DNA of 46,172 nt from an uncultured Lachnospiraceae bacterium (GTDB lineage: Bacteria > Bacillota > Clostridia > Lachnospirales > Lachnospiraceae): positions 1-46,172 of the forward strand of contig OMUU01000132.1 of assembly GCA_900314295.1 (NCBI GenBank), in the 5' to 3' direction. Below, one piece after another: positions 35,267 to 43,909 of this stretch. Position numbers and translations under genes: made by a program. Every line of letters begins with the position of its first letter. Positions within the stretch are counted from its first letter, which is position 1. Below the pieces are notes generated by a model, which did not search any database, had not been told where the DNA came from, and saw only the letters and a program-made list of their open reading frames with translations.

Positions 35267-37182
35267 TTCATATGTTTCAGTGCCGCCACACCTGCCACAA
35301 CCGCAGCTACCGCACCGACAGCTTTCGTGACTCCGCTGCTCTTTGCTTCTTCTACCGCTGCGGCCGCCTTCTTCTTGTCAATCACCGGTTCAAAATCCTT
35401 CTCCTCCGCCGCTCCAAGCCGGATCAGAAGGGTTTCCAGATCGGTGTTGTGCGCAAGCTTGAGGGCTCCCATAATTGCAGCCTTCTCCCCTGCCGCGATT
35501 GGCCAGTCCTTGATCATCTTGCCATCGTTCATCTTCACACCTGCTGTGATCAGATCACGAATATCATAGATAGAACCCCAGACCTCCGGGACGCCACGGT
35601 CTACCTTGCACAGGGTATAAACCGCCTCCATTCCGGTACGAATCGAGTACTCTGTTGTAAATACCGTGTCGCGCGGCGTCTCCGCATACTGTCCCAGAAA
35701 TGCCAGGTTTACGGATCCCTCCGGCACAACGAGCGGACGGTCTCCGTACTTTCTCGGCTCAAAGAAGCTCGTTACGTAGGGCATCATGCAAGGTGTAGTA
35801 TTGCACTCCTTGTCCGCAAGCTCGTCAATATGCTCCACGGGAATTCCGATATGATACAGCCACTCCGCGCAAAGCTCACGACCGCTGCACAGGAACATCG
35901 GCTTCTGCACATAATCGCCGCAATCATCCCAGCAGTTCAGTCCGTAAACCCAGATCAGGCAGTGATCATCCGGCTGATCCTGGAACTGTCCCTGCCGGTT
36001 GATTGTCCAGCTGATCAGCCAGCTGGAATCCTTCGCCGTGACAATTCCTCCGGTTACGACCTTTCCCGAAAGCGGATCCCGGTGACAGATTTTCTCGATT
36101 GCCTCCAAAATCTCCTTGTTTGAGGTGTCCACCGTCCAGGATTCCCAGCTCGTTTCCTTAATATCGCGGAAAAATACGTCCGGATGTCCAAAGGCGTCAT
36201 CCTGCGCAGCCAGCTTCTTCCACAGCTCAACGGACGGGCCCTGTCCGTTCACAATATTCACCTCCGGCGCATGCGTCTGATCGCCGTAAGCAGAACCATC
36301 CCCTTGCGATCCGTTCGTCACAAAGACCAGATCATCCTCGGTCAGATCAATAGCCTTCTCTTCCCCGTCCTGTGTATATTCCAGTCTGACGGCCTGTTTC
36401 TTCGCCGGTTTGCAGTCACAGACAATATTTGTCACCTGGGTGTTGTACGCAATCACCCCGCCGGCATCCTGAATATACTTTACCATCGGAAGAATCATAG
36501 ACTCATACTGATTGTACCGAGTGAAGCGGAGTGCGCTCAGATCCGGCAGTCCATCAATGTGATGAACATAACGCTGCATGTACTTCTTCATCTCGAGAGC
36601 ACTGTGCCATTTTTCAAACGCAAACATGGTCTGCCAGTAGATCCAGAAGTTTGTCTTGTAAAAATCCTCGTCGAACATATCGTCGATCGTCTTATCTTCA
36701 AGCTCCTTATCACTGGCAAACATCAGCTTCATCAGCTGCTTCTCTGCGTTTTTGTTCAGATCATACTTCCGGTCTGTATGCGCGTCCTGCCCCTGCTTCT
36801 CCGTCACACGGCAGAGCGAATAGTTCGGATCCTCTTTATTCAGCTTATAGTACTCGGAAAAAATAGTCTCCCCGGGATTGACGATCGACGGAATCGAACG
36901 GAACAAATCCCACATACACTCAAAGTGATTGTCCATCTCACGGCCGCCGCGCATGATGTAACCCTTCTGCGGATCATGAAAACCATCGCACGAACCTCCC
37001 GCGAGCGGAAGTGACTCGAACAGGGTGATGTTCTCGCCCGGCATCTGCGCATCACGGATCAAATAGCATGCAGCGGAAAGTCCGCCGAGGCCAGTTCCTA
37101 CAATGTACGCATGTTTCTTCTCGATTCCTTCAGGTTTCTCAGGTTTTGCAAATGCTTCATAATTTCCACTGCTATAATACAT
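35257..37182 (-). CDS. ohyA: Oleate hydratase (myosin-cross-reactive antigen family)
   Basis: 641 residues. FAD-dependent hydration of oleic/linoleic acid cis-9 double bond to 10-hydroxy fatty acid, a detoxification step for unsaturated fatty acids. The N-terminal dinucleotide fold YIVGTGLGGLSAACYL, RGGREMDNHFECMWDLF with the catalytic Glu region, and FVTNGSQGDGS are present. Length is at the long end; the last 35 residues (AAAAVEEAKSSG, a hydrophobic Ala/Val segment, then HMKKK) are an extra tail that may bind membrane. GGAGGT precedes ATG 37182. It has its own promoter and operator-like dyad. Confidence 0.95.
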   Translation of the reverse strand: MYYSSGNYEAFAKPEKPEGIEKKHAYIVGTGLGGLSAACYLIRDAQMPGENITLFESLPLAGGSCDGFHDPQKGYIMRGGREMDNHFECMWDLFRSIPSIVNPGETIFSEYYKLNKEDPNYSLCRVTEKQGQDAHTDRKYDLNKNAEKQLMKLMFASDKELEDKTIDDMFDEDFYKTNFWIYWQTMFAFEKWHSALEMKKYMQRYVHHIDGLPDLSALRFTRYNQYESMILPMVKYIQDAGGVIAYNTQVTNIVCDCKPAKKQAVRLEYTQDGEEKAIDLTEDDLVFVTNGSQGDGSAYGDQTHAPEVNIVNGQGPSVELWKKLAAQDDAFGHPDVFFRDIKETSWESWTVDTSNKEILEAIEKICHRDPLSGKVVTGGIVTAKDSSWLISWTINRQGQFQDQPDDHCLIWVYGLNCWDDCGDYVQKPMFLCSGRELCAEWLYHIGIPVEHIDELADKECNTTPCMMPYVTSFFEPRKYGDRPLVVPEGSVNLAFLGQYAETPRDTVFTTEYSIRTGMEAVYTLCKVDRGVPEVWGSIYDIRDLITAGVKMNDGKMIKDWPIAAGEKAAIMGALKLAHNTDLETLLIRLGAAEEKDFEPVIDKKKAAAAVEEAKSSGVTKAVGAVAAVVAGVAALKHMKKK

Positions 37183-37200
37183 GGCATATACCTCCGTATA

Positions 37201-37257
37201 AATGACCGCCAGTCATTTTTATATGCCAAGCATACGCCAAAAAATAAGATTCGTCAA
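37201..37257 (-). promoter_or_regulatory. ohyA promoter with palindromic operator
   Basis: Minus strand: TTGACG (37257-37252), 17-bp spacer, TATGCT (37234-37229). A perfect dyad AATGAC-N5-GTCATT (37201-37217) lies just after the predicted start and before the RBS. The size and position are those of TetR-type operators; no TetR gene is in the window. Confidence 0.6.
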
Positions 37258-37260
37258 CAA

Positions 37261-37578
37261 TGACAGGCAGTTTGACAGAAATTTTATATTTTTTATAATT
37301 TGGTAATCATTCTCTCAACACTTTATATGCTTCTATATGTCTCTAAATGCATTTATCACTATATTCTCCTATCTCTCAATATGCATATGTCTCTATATCC
37401 TTCTATATCTCTCTATTTGTCCATATGTCACAATGTTTTCACTTTACGATTTCAAAAGATTATAATTGTATTACAATCTGCGAAACACCTTCCCTTGTTC
37501 TATTTTTGTGATAAAATTCTTGTAGTCGTATATCATTCAGGAATTATGCTTTAGCATCTGGGAAGTGAGGGAGATTAT
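37261..37578. other. AT-rich region upstream of the CAP-SLH gene
   Basis: 318 bp, no gene. Irregular repeats of TCTATAT/CTCTATAT type (37315-37430), a perfect dyad ATTGTA-T-TACAAT (37465-37477) and an extended -10 TGaTAAAAT (37509-37517). The dyad could be an operator for the CAP-SLH gene; its class is not recognised. Confidence 0.45.
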
Positions 37579-38967
37579 ATGAAACGAAAAATGGTTGTTG
37601 CAGCTCTTGCCCTGTCAATCGCTATGAGTGCGGTGAATGTACAGGCGGCCGATCTCGATCTCGGCAGCGCGCCCGGATCTACCGGCCTCGACATTACGAT
37701 CCTCGGGACCGGAAATCCCGCAGATTCCGGCAATGCTTCCGATTCGAATTCCGGCTATTCTTCCGGAACGGGCAATGAATCGGAGACAGCAATCCGCGAA
37801 GCTGAGCTCTATCCGGAAGGCACTCCCGAAGAGGCAAAGCCTGCCAGACTTGCGTCTGCGAGACTTCTGCTTGGTTCCGTCGGACTGTTTGATTACTATC
37901 ATTCCTATGATGCCATAAGTGCCATCTTCCAGAGCCAGTACGCATCATTCACCACACCGGGTGCCTACGGCGACGCCACCGATATGAACTACATGTACCC
38001 GAGTCTGCAATTCATCGACGAGTGCAATGACCTCCGTGCAAAGCACGGACTTTCCGCTCTCAAGGTAACCGATTACCTGATGGCCTGTGAGGAAGCGGAT
38101 GTCAACTGGTCCAAGGACAACATTGCGCACGCGAAGCAGTTCAATATGGGAGAAAACCTTGCCTGGGGAATGCCCGATCCCTTCTCCGGCTGGTATGATC
38201 AGGAAAAGGCCGCATATGAATCCGGAATCACCGATCCGAATAAGATCGGTCATTATCTGAACATCATTGATCCGTCCTATGGTACGACTGGTTTTGCCAT
38301 TACGGATCTCGGATCCAATCCTTACGGTGTTACGATGGGACAGGCCTTTCACTGGACCGGCGGATCGGAGGCCTATACTACAAAGCAGTATCGTGACAGA
38401 ATCGTTAGCTACTCCGATTATCTGACAGGGACGCTGTTCAAAGATGTAATAAACCTGAACAACTATTACTTTGATTCCGTGTACTGGGCGCGCGAGAAGG
38501 GCATCACAAATGGCGTCGGAGATAATCAATTTGCCCCGGACACCGACTGCTATCGCGGACAGATGGTACAGTTCCTTTATAACATGAAGGGCAAGCCTTC
38601 CTTCTCGACATCCAGTTCCTTTAAGGATGTCTCCTCCAACGATTACTTCGCAAATGCAGTTTCGTGGGCAGCTGAGAATGGAGTGACCTCCGGCACAGGC
38701 AACGGAAAATTCAGCCCGAAGAGCCCGTGCACCAGAGCACAGATGGTTCAGTTCCTCTACAACCTGGCGGGAAGACCCGAGGTAACATCAGAGGCCGCTT
38801 TCTCAGATGTTTCCGCCAATAACGTCTATGCACGCGCGATAGCCTGGGCAAAGGATAATCACATCACAAACGGAACCGGTGAAGGCAAGTTCAGTCCCAA
38901 TACGAACTGCAAACGGGGACAGATGGTTGTCTTCCTGAAGAACTACATCGACAACGTCGGGATCTGA
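37579..38967 (+). CDS. Secreted CAP-domain protein with three SLH repeats
   Basis: 462 residues. Signal peptide 1-23 (cleavage near VQA/A), a Ser/Gly/Asn-rich linker, then a CAP/SCP domain (about 140-275: NDLRAKHGLSALKV, HAKQFNMGENLAWG, GYHV-type residues replaced by GQAFHW), then three S-layer-homology repeats (from about 287, 348 and 408) each with FxDV, W..A/E..G.T.G.G.G.FxP and R.QMV.FL motifs. SLH repeats bind pyruvylated wall polymers, so the protein is anchored to the cell wall. CAP proteins bind lipids or act as proteins of unknown activity; the function here is not known. GAGGGAG precedes ATG 37579. Confidence 0.92.
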   Translation: MKRKMVVAALALSIAMSAVNVQAADLDLGSAPGSTGLDITILGTGNPADSGNASDSNSGYSSGTGNESETAIREAELYPEGTPEEAKPARLASARLLLGSVGLFDYYHSYDAISAIFQSQYASFTTPGAYGDATDMNYMYPSLQFIDECNDLRAKHGLSALKVTDYLMACEEADVNWSKDNIAHAKQFNMGENLAWGMPDPFSGWYDQEKAAYESGITDPNKIGHYLNIIDPSYGTTGFAITDLGSNPYGVTMGQAFHWTGGSEAYTTKQYRDRIVSYSDYLTGTLFKDVINLNNYYFDSVYWAREKGITNGVGDNQFAPDTDCYRGQMVQFLYNMKGKPSFSTSSSFKDVSSNDYFANAVSWAAENGVTSGTGNGKFSPKSPCTRAQMVQFLYNLAGRPEVTSEAAFSDVSANNVYARAIAWAKDNHITNGTGEGKFSPNTNCKRGQMVVFLKNYIDNVGI

Positions 38968-38984
38968 CATTTTTCGCATACTAA

Positions 38985-39022
38985 TACAGGGGCAGCCATT
39001 TCCTCCGCCCCTGTAATTTTTT
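38985..39022 (+). terminator. Terminator of the CAP-SLH gene
   Basis: TACAGGGGC / GCCCCTGTA (38985-38993, 39007-39015) with a 13-nt loop, followed by six T (39017-39022). Confidence 0.9.
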
Positions 39023-39030
39023 GATTTGCG

Positions 39031-39090
39031 CGAACAGTGAGCCGCATCCGAATGCGAAGGATTCGTGTGCGGCAAACGTCGCGATAGCGA
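39031..39090. repeat. Dispersed intergenic hairpin element, copy 2
   Basis: Matches the element at 102-162 in both arms (CGAACAGTGAGCCGCA, then GTCGCGATAGCGA). The stem is preserved by paired segments GCCGCA/TGCGGC and CGAAT/ATTCG, with mismatches between. It ends 9 bp before the minus-strand stop at 39100. Confidence 0.7.
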
Positions 39091-39099
39091 CCTCTTCTC

Positions 39100-39528
39100 T
39101 TAGAGTTCTTCGTTATCCTTGCTGTTCAGGATGATCCCGGCAAGACCGTGCGTAAATGGTTTTCGATATTTGCTGCTGTCGTCTGTAAAGGAAGCGTTGA
39201 TCACGACGCTGCAGTTTCCGCTCCACTGACCGGCTTTTCTCACAGACTCTATACCCGACCGGATCTTTCTGCAAACATTTCTTACCTCTTCCTTATCCTC
39301 ATACTTCATCAGCAATTGGAAGTAGCTTTCCTGGCCTCTTCCGATCACACAGTTTGTCCCGCCGCAGTCTTTCAGAATCCCGCCGATTTTCCGCAGCAGA
39401 TTATCTCCCGCACTATTTCCGTAAAGCTTTACGATCTCACAATATTCGGGGACATATACCTCAATCAGCGCGAATTCATTACCGGTACGCCAGTACTCGA
39501 CAAGATAAGAATAGATGCTGTCCGACAC
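39100..39528 (-). CDS. Frameshifted C-terminal GGDEF-like domain of the EAL protein
   Basis: 142 residues from 39528, but the frame is open further up to about 39590 and reads KLSSTDPVTGLSNARGVSDSIYSYL, the standard GGDEF-domain entry. The last codons of the upstream protein are in another frame; a -1 shift at its CAG AAA TAA stop would join AEEAQK to IKLSSTDPVTG. The active-site region reads GRGQESYFQLLM in place of GGDEF, so the domain cannot be an active cyclase. Probably the C-terminal domain of one 1130-residue protein broken by a frameshift; less likely a separate regulatory module. Confidence 0.6.
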   Translation of the reverse strand: MSDSIYSYLVEYWRTGNEFALIEVYVPEYCEIVKLYGNSAGDNLLRKIGGILKDCGGTNCVIGRGQESYFQLLMKYEDKEEVRNVCRKIRSGIESVRKAGQWSGNCSVVINASFTDDSSKYRKPFTHGLAGIILNSKDNEEL

Positions 39529-39575
39529 CCCGCGCGCATTCGACAGCCCGGTAACCGGATCTGTAGAGGAGAGCT

Positions 39576-42506
39576 TTATTTCTGCGCCTCTTCTGCGTCA
39601 GTCACAGTACCCAGAATGCCCATGATCCTGCCATCGCGATAGATCGGGATTTTGCTCGCGATAATTTCCCGGTTTGTGCCGTGAACAATACAGTTTCCTT
39701 TTCTCAGATAAATTTTCTTGCCGGAACTCAGTATTTCTTCTTCTTCCTTTTTGAAAGGCTCCGGATCAATATGCCAGCCGAGATCCTCATCTGTTTTTCC
39801 AATGATTTCCTTATCGGAATGAAAGCCGAAATATTTCAGGAAGCTCTCGCTTGCACCGACAAACCTCCTGTCCGCATCTTTCCAAAAATACATGCGTTTT
39901 GCATTCAGGACCATGTTTTTCCAGAGCACCTCTGCTGTGATTCCGACGCTCTTCTGCCCGGATATGACATCACTGATCGAAGAAGCGATACGGATGATAT
40001 CGGATTCATCCAGCCCTGACTTGAGAGTTATGTGCAGAGCTTTTTTAAAATCCGATCTCTGCACAGGAACAATAACATGAACAAACCATCGATATTCTCC
40101 CGATGCAGTCATGCTCCGGAATATTCCCGAAAGTGCCCCGCTCTTGCTGTTCTCCAGGCGAGATTGCATCGTAGAAATCTCCATGAATTCCGCAAACCGA
40201 TCCTGATCCGGCAGGTAACAATAATTCAATTTCCAGGCATTGATCACCGAAGACACATTCTTCAATTTGACGCCCACGCCCATCGGCTGATCAGACAGAG
40301 ACGATTTGATACCCTCCACCGTGTCATTTTCTAAATCGTAGATGGCGATATCGTTGCACATATAATACAAATCGCTCATCGTTTCCATTCTGACCTGCCG
40401 GAAATCACTGACGTTTATTTCCACATACTGAATCTGGACGGTATATAGAAAATGCTCATCCTGTACCGCCGCCACGGACCCTGTCAGCATCATATAGTGA
40501 TCCCCGGAAGGATACGCCGTGGTTTGCGGCCCCTCCTGCTTTCTCAGCTGCTGATCGGCATACTGTCTGTGGAAAACGTGAATCGGATCCCCCGGCGTGT
40601 TCATCTTACGTTCCCAGTCTTTTATGTCGCAGACATGATCCCTGCACAGAATTTCCCTGTAGGCCTCGTTGGTAAAAAGAATCTTTAGATTGACGCCGTC
40701 GTCATCCACAACGCACAGAGGCTTATCTGTCAGATAGTCAATTCGACTCAGCTTCGTAAAATAGGCTCTCCACCTGGGCGGTTCTGGAACGAGATCCATA
40801 CTCCTAAAATAAGGAGTAAGGCTTTCCATTGGCATAGGCTTTGCAAAATAATAACCTTGTATCTTTTCGCATCCGATCTCTCTTAGAAAAAGAAACTGTT
40901 CTTCTGTCTCCACACCTTCCGCCAGCGTAGAAACTTTCAGCTTTTTCGCCATCCGCACAATAGACGTAATAATCTGCCTGGACTTTTCATCAAAATCCTG
41001 GAGAAACGACATGTCAAGCTTCAGCTCATCAAATGAATACTTTTTTAAAACACCAAGCGACGAATATCCTGACCCGAAATCATCCATCCACACCTTATAA
41101 CCGATCTGGTGGAATCGATGGATAAACCGATCCACTTTGTCGATATTTCTTACAAAAAAGCTCTCTGTAATCTCCAGATTTGTGAACTCTCTCGGCACGC
41201 CATACTTTTGTGAAATCCTGTCGATCGAATCCGGAAGGTCGTCATACATAAAATCCTTCCTCGACAAATTCACGGATACCGGGATCGGACTGACTCCGCT
41301 TTTCTCCATCTGCAAGTAGTCCCTGCACACCTGCTCAAAGACGTACAGATCCATCCTGTAGATCTGCCCGCTCTCCTCCAGGACAGGAATAAACGCATTC
41401 GGCGATATCATCCCGTACACGGGATCTGTCCACCTCACCAGCGCCTCACAGTTGCACACCGTTTTCGTCATGCTGCGGATAATCGGCTGATAGTAAACCT
41501 GAATCCACCCGCTTTTCAAGGCCTTTTCAAAATTCCTCATGATGTGAAATTTCAGAGCGGTATGTTCCTGAATGCTGTTATCAAACCATACATATACAGA
41601 GGTTGTTGTCTGAGAGATTGATTCGCACGCAAGCCTGGCTCTGGTGCAGGCATCCGTCAGTCTTTCACTGTCATTTTCGAATTTATAAATTCCTGTCTTA
41701 ACGGCCAGATTATTCCCGCTGCCCGCCTTCTTCATCTCTGAAAATAGCGCACGGAGCTTTGATTCAATCCCATCCTCTTCCGCATATACAACAAAATGGT
41801 CACTTTCAAAACGGGATGCTCTATCCCTTCCGAAGTATGTCCCGATCAACTCTGCGAGAGCGCAGATCTGTCTGTCCCCTGCATGCAGCCCATATCTGCT
41901 GTTGTATTTCTTCAGCCCGCAAAGATCAAAGTACATAACGACAGGGGTCTGACCGCTTTCCCTGATTTTCTCGATTCCTGTTAGAGAATACTCGAGAAAA
42001 CGTTCTGTATTCTGAAGCCCTGTCAGACTGTCATAATGCTTTGTGAATTCCGCACTTCCGATTGAAGAATCCTTCCCGGACAACGTTGCAAGCACTGCCT
42101 TCACCATTTGATCACTGCCCGCATCCGATGTCTCGTCGGTATAGGTAATAAAAGCCATGCTTGCGCCATCAACCGTAATGTGCTTGCCCGTTCCGTGAAT
42201 CAGATGATACTCCGACTGATCCTCCCGCTTGTTTCGAAAAACAATATCATAGTCATCCTTTTGCGTTGCAAAACTGTACGAATACTGTTCCATCCTGGGA
42301 ATGTCATCCGGATGCACATTTCGATACAGATCTGTCGCGAGACTATAAACAGCTTCCTCACAGCTGCTATACCCGAACAGCTCAAGATAAGCCTTTGAAA
42401 CCAGGAGCGGCTTGATCTGCTCATCAACATATTGGTACACAGCGATCGGAATCGGTATATTTTCTATAAAAGACCTTGTATCAGCGGAAAACTCGTAGGT
42501 TTTCAT
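39576..42506 (-). CDS. PAS-GGDEF(degenerate)-EAL-PAS cyclic-di-GMP phosphodiesterase
   Basis: 976 residues from ATG 42506, preferred because AAAGGAGA lies 10 bp upstream (42527 is an in-frame alternative whose ATGA overlaps the preceding fragment). A PAS sensor domain (about 10-125), GGDEF domain with RFESDHF in place of GGDEF (inactive), EAL domain (about 320-570) with CEALVRW, VSVNLSRKDF, ITESFF, MDDFGSGYSSL, KLDMSF and LAEGVETEEQ all present, hence likely active. A long C-terminal part (about 600-976) holds further PAS-like segments. No membrane helix, so a cytoplasmic sensor. A GGDEF-like tail follows in another frame. Confidence 0.88.
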   Translation of the reverse strand: MKTYEFSADTRSFIENIPIPIAVYQYVDEQIKPLLVSKAYLELFGYSSCEEAVYSLATDLYRNVHPDDIPRMEQYSYSFATQKDDYDIVFRNKREDQSEYHLIHGTGKHITVDGASMAFITYTDETSDAGSDQMVKAVLATLSGKDSSIGSAEFTKHYDSLTGLQNTERFLEYSLTGIEKIRESGQTPVVMYFDLCGLKKYNSRYGLHAGDRQICALAELIGTYFGRDRASRFESDHFVVYAEEDGIESKLRALFSEMKKAGSGNNLAVKTGIYKFENDSERLTDACTRARLACESISQTTTSVYVWFDNSIQEHTALKFHIMRNFEKALKSGWIQVYYQPIIRSMTKTVCNCEALVRWTDPVYGMISPNAFIPVLEESGQIYRMDLYVFEQVCRDYLQMEKSGVSPIPVSVNLSRKDFMYDDLPDSIDRISQKYGVPREFTNLEITESFFVRNIDKVDRFIHRFHQIGYKVWMDDFGSGYSSLGVLKKYSFDELKLDMSFLQDFDEKSRQIITSIVRMAKKLKVSTLAEGVETEEQFLFLREIGCEKIQGYYFAKPMPMESLTPYFRSMDLVPEPPRWRAYFTKLSRIDYLTDKPLCVVDDDGVNLKILFTNEAYREILCRDHVCDIKDWERKMNTPGDPIHVFHRQYADQQLRKQEGPQTTAYPSGDHYMMLTGSVAAVQDEHFLYTVQIQYVEINVSDFRQVRMETMSDLYYMCNDIAIYDLENDTVEGIKSSLSDQPMGVGVKLKNVSSVINAWKLNYCYLPDQDRFAEFMEISTMQSRLENSKSGALSGIFRSMTASGEYRWFVHVIVPVQRSDFKKALHITLKSGLDESDIIRIASSISDVISGQKSVGITAEVLWKNMVLNAKRMYFWKDADRRFVGASESFLKYFGFHSDKEIIGKTDEDLGWHIDPEPFKKEEEEILSSGKKIYLRKGNCIVHGTNREIIASKIPIYRDGRIMGILGTVTDAEEAQK

Positions 42507-42523
42507 TCGATTTCCGTCTCCTT

Positions 42524-42871
42524 TCATTCCACCGTGCAGATCCTGTCTCTTCCATTCTTTTTTGCCTCATACAAGGCGTCATCTGCCTGTTTATATACAG
42601 ACTTAAAGCTCTGTCCCTCTCTGACTCGTACGCATCCCACCGAGCAGGTGACATGATTTCCATCCGGAAGCTTCACGGTACGGATCCCATCCACGATCTT
42701 CTCTATTCTGTTATTCGTTCCTCCACATTCCTGTCGAATAGAAATGTCTCTTCTGCTCATACATCTGCTGATCCGCAATCCGCAGAGCCTCTTCAATCCT
42801 GCTGCTGTCAGTACACCAGTATGCTCCGGAAGAGAACAGATTGGGATACTGTTCACTTCGTCTCTATCCAT
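42524..42871 (-). pseudogene. Eroded GGDEF fragments, two domain tails
   Basis: The 115-codon frame ends with CSVGCVRVREGQSFKSVYKQADDALYEAKKNGRDRI, the C-terminal end of a GGDEF domain, but has no GGDEF motif. In another frame just upstream (about 42840-42710) the DNA encodes SSRIEEALRIADQQMYEQKRHF then stop, a second GGDEF C-terminal tail. So two different tails lie back to back, one broken, upstream of the EAL gene. The TGA overlaps the possible ATG 42527 (ATGA). Most likely debris of one or two diguanylate cyclase genes. Confidence 0.65.
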
Positions 42872-43183
42872 TTTCTCACCTCTGAAACACGATTGCGTGC
42901 TCTCCCCTCAATTTTTCTATATTTCTATCAATATACATCCTAATCTTTCAATGGTCAAATTGTTCCGATCCACATAAATCTACATAAATTGCATCACGGA
43001 GATACCTAAGTTCTTTTTTTTGTACACCTCATTTGTTATCCTCTTAGAAAGAATCCATTATCTCTTGCAGTAAAGAACACCCTGCTGACAAAGACCACGC
43101 CCGTAGCTTCAAATGCAACTGTCTCTTCACCTCTTCACAATGGACGATATCACAAAGCTGGCAGAGAAAGGAAAGGAAACAAT
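42872..43183. other. Intergenic region before the YolD-like gene
   Basis: 312 bp, AT-rich. No promoter or LexA-type box is convincing. A 15-codon frame (43140-43187, MDDITKLAEKGKETI) overlaps the YolD-like start as ATGA but has no RBS. Confidence 0.4.
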
Positions 43184-43726
43184 ATGACCACAAATAGAGC
43201 AATCGGAGCAATGAAAATGCCAGTCGGTTTTAAATACGAGAAAGTCCACCTCCTGGGACGTCCCCGGCATCAGAAATACAGCGACTTCTGGCGCAGGCAT
43301 ATTCCGATGGACCATACACACCGGGCGAAGCAGTTTGCGCCGTTTGATGCCCTGGACGGTTTCGATGAAGCAATTGCCCGGAAAGAGATTCTGTATGTGG
43401 AGCACAATCGAATGGACGAGAACGAGCTGAATCGAAAGCTCAACCGGTTGCAATCTTATCACAAAGCCGTGAAAATCAGATACTTTGTTCCCTGTACCGT
43501 TGAAGACAACGAGGCATCTGATCCGCTTCGCAGAGGATATGAAATCTTTTCCGACGGAGTAACTGCGACGTCCATGGCCTCTGATCCGATCCGCGGAAGA
43601 TATGAAATAGCCAGCGGAGCCGTCTGCAGAATTAATCCGGAAACGGAAACGCTGAGAATAAACGGCCTTACGATCCGCTTCGATGAGATAAATGACATTG
43701 AATTTCAGCAGGAAAGCGTCACATGA
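43184..43726 (+). CDS. YolD-like protein
   Basis: 180 residues. The block PMDHTHRAKQFAPFDALDGFDEAI is the YolD-like signature found next to Y-family polymerases in Firmicutes. A C-terminal region with two near-copies of ASDPxRxxYEI (about 110-145), a short internal duplication, then a compact beta-rich end. AAAGGAAAGG precedes ATG 43184. YolD function is not established; genomic association is with umuC-type lesion-bypass polymerases. Longer than Bacillus YolD (about 110 residues). Confidence 0.75.
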   Translation: MTTNRAIGAMKMPVGFKYEKVHLLGRPRHQKYSDFWRRHIPMDHTHRAKQFAPFDALDGFDEAIARKEILYVEHNRMDENELNRKLNRLQSYHKAVKIRYFVPCTVEDNEASDPLRRGYEIFSDGVTATSMASDPIRGRYEIASGAVCRINPETETLRINGLTIRFDEINDIEFQQESVT

Positions 43727-43786
43727 CTGATACCTGCCATGGTGCTCCGCTTGCGGGACATGCCGATTCGAGTTATTATATCATTG

Positions 43787-43842
43787 TGGAACGAATGGCA
43801 ACGACTTCCCTGTATGGAACGAATGGCAACGACTTCCCTGTC
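43787..43842. repeat. 28-bp near-perfect tandem duplication
   Basis: 43787-43814 and 43815-43842 differ only in the last base; about 60 bp after the YolD-like stop. The youngest-looking of the tandem duplications in the window. Confidence 0.9.
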
Positions 43843-43909
43843 ATTTTCTTGTCAACCAGCTGCAGCCACAGGGAAACGAATAGAAGTATACCCGGAAAGC
43901 GAAAGGAAT

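Noticed and set aside
37461-37480. PerR/Fur box
   Set aside because: TTATAAT-TGT-ATTACAA has the wrong spacing for the 7-1-7 consensus.
43000-43183. LexA box upstream of the YolD-like gene
   Set aside because: No CGAAC-N4-GTTCG-like match found; only the polymerase has one.
43140-43187. 15-codon leader peptide before the YolD-like gene
   Set aside because: ATGA overlap is neat, but there is no RBS and the segment doubles as the RBS region of the real gene.
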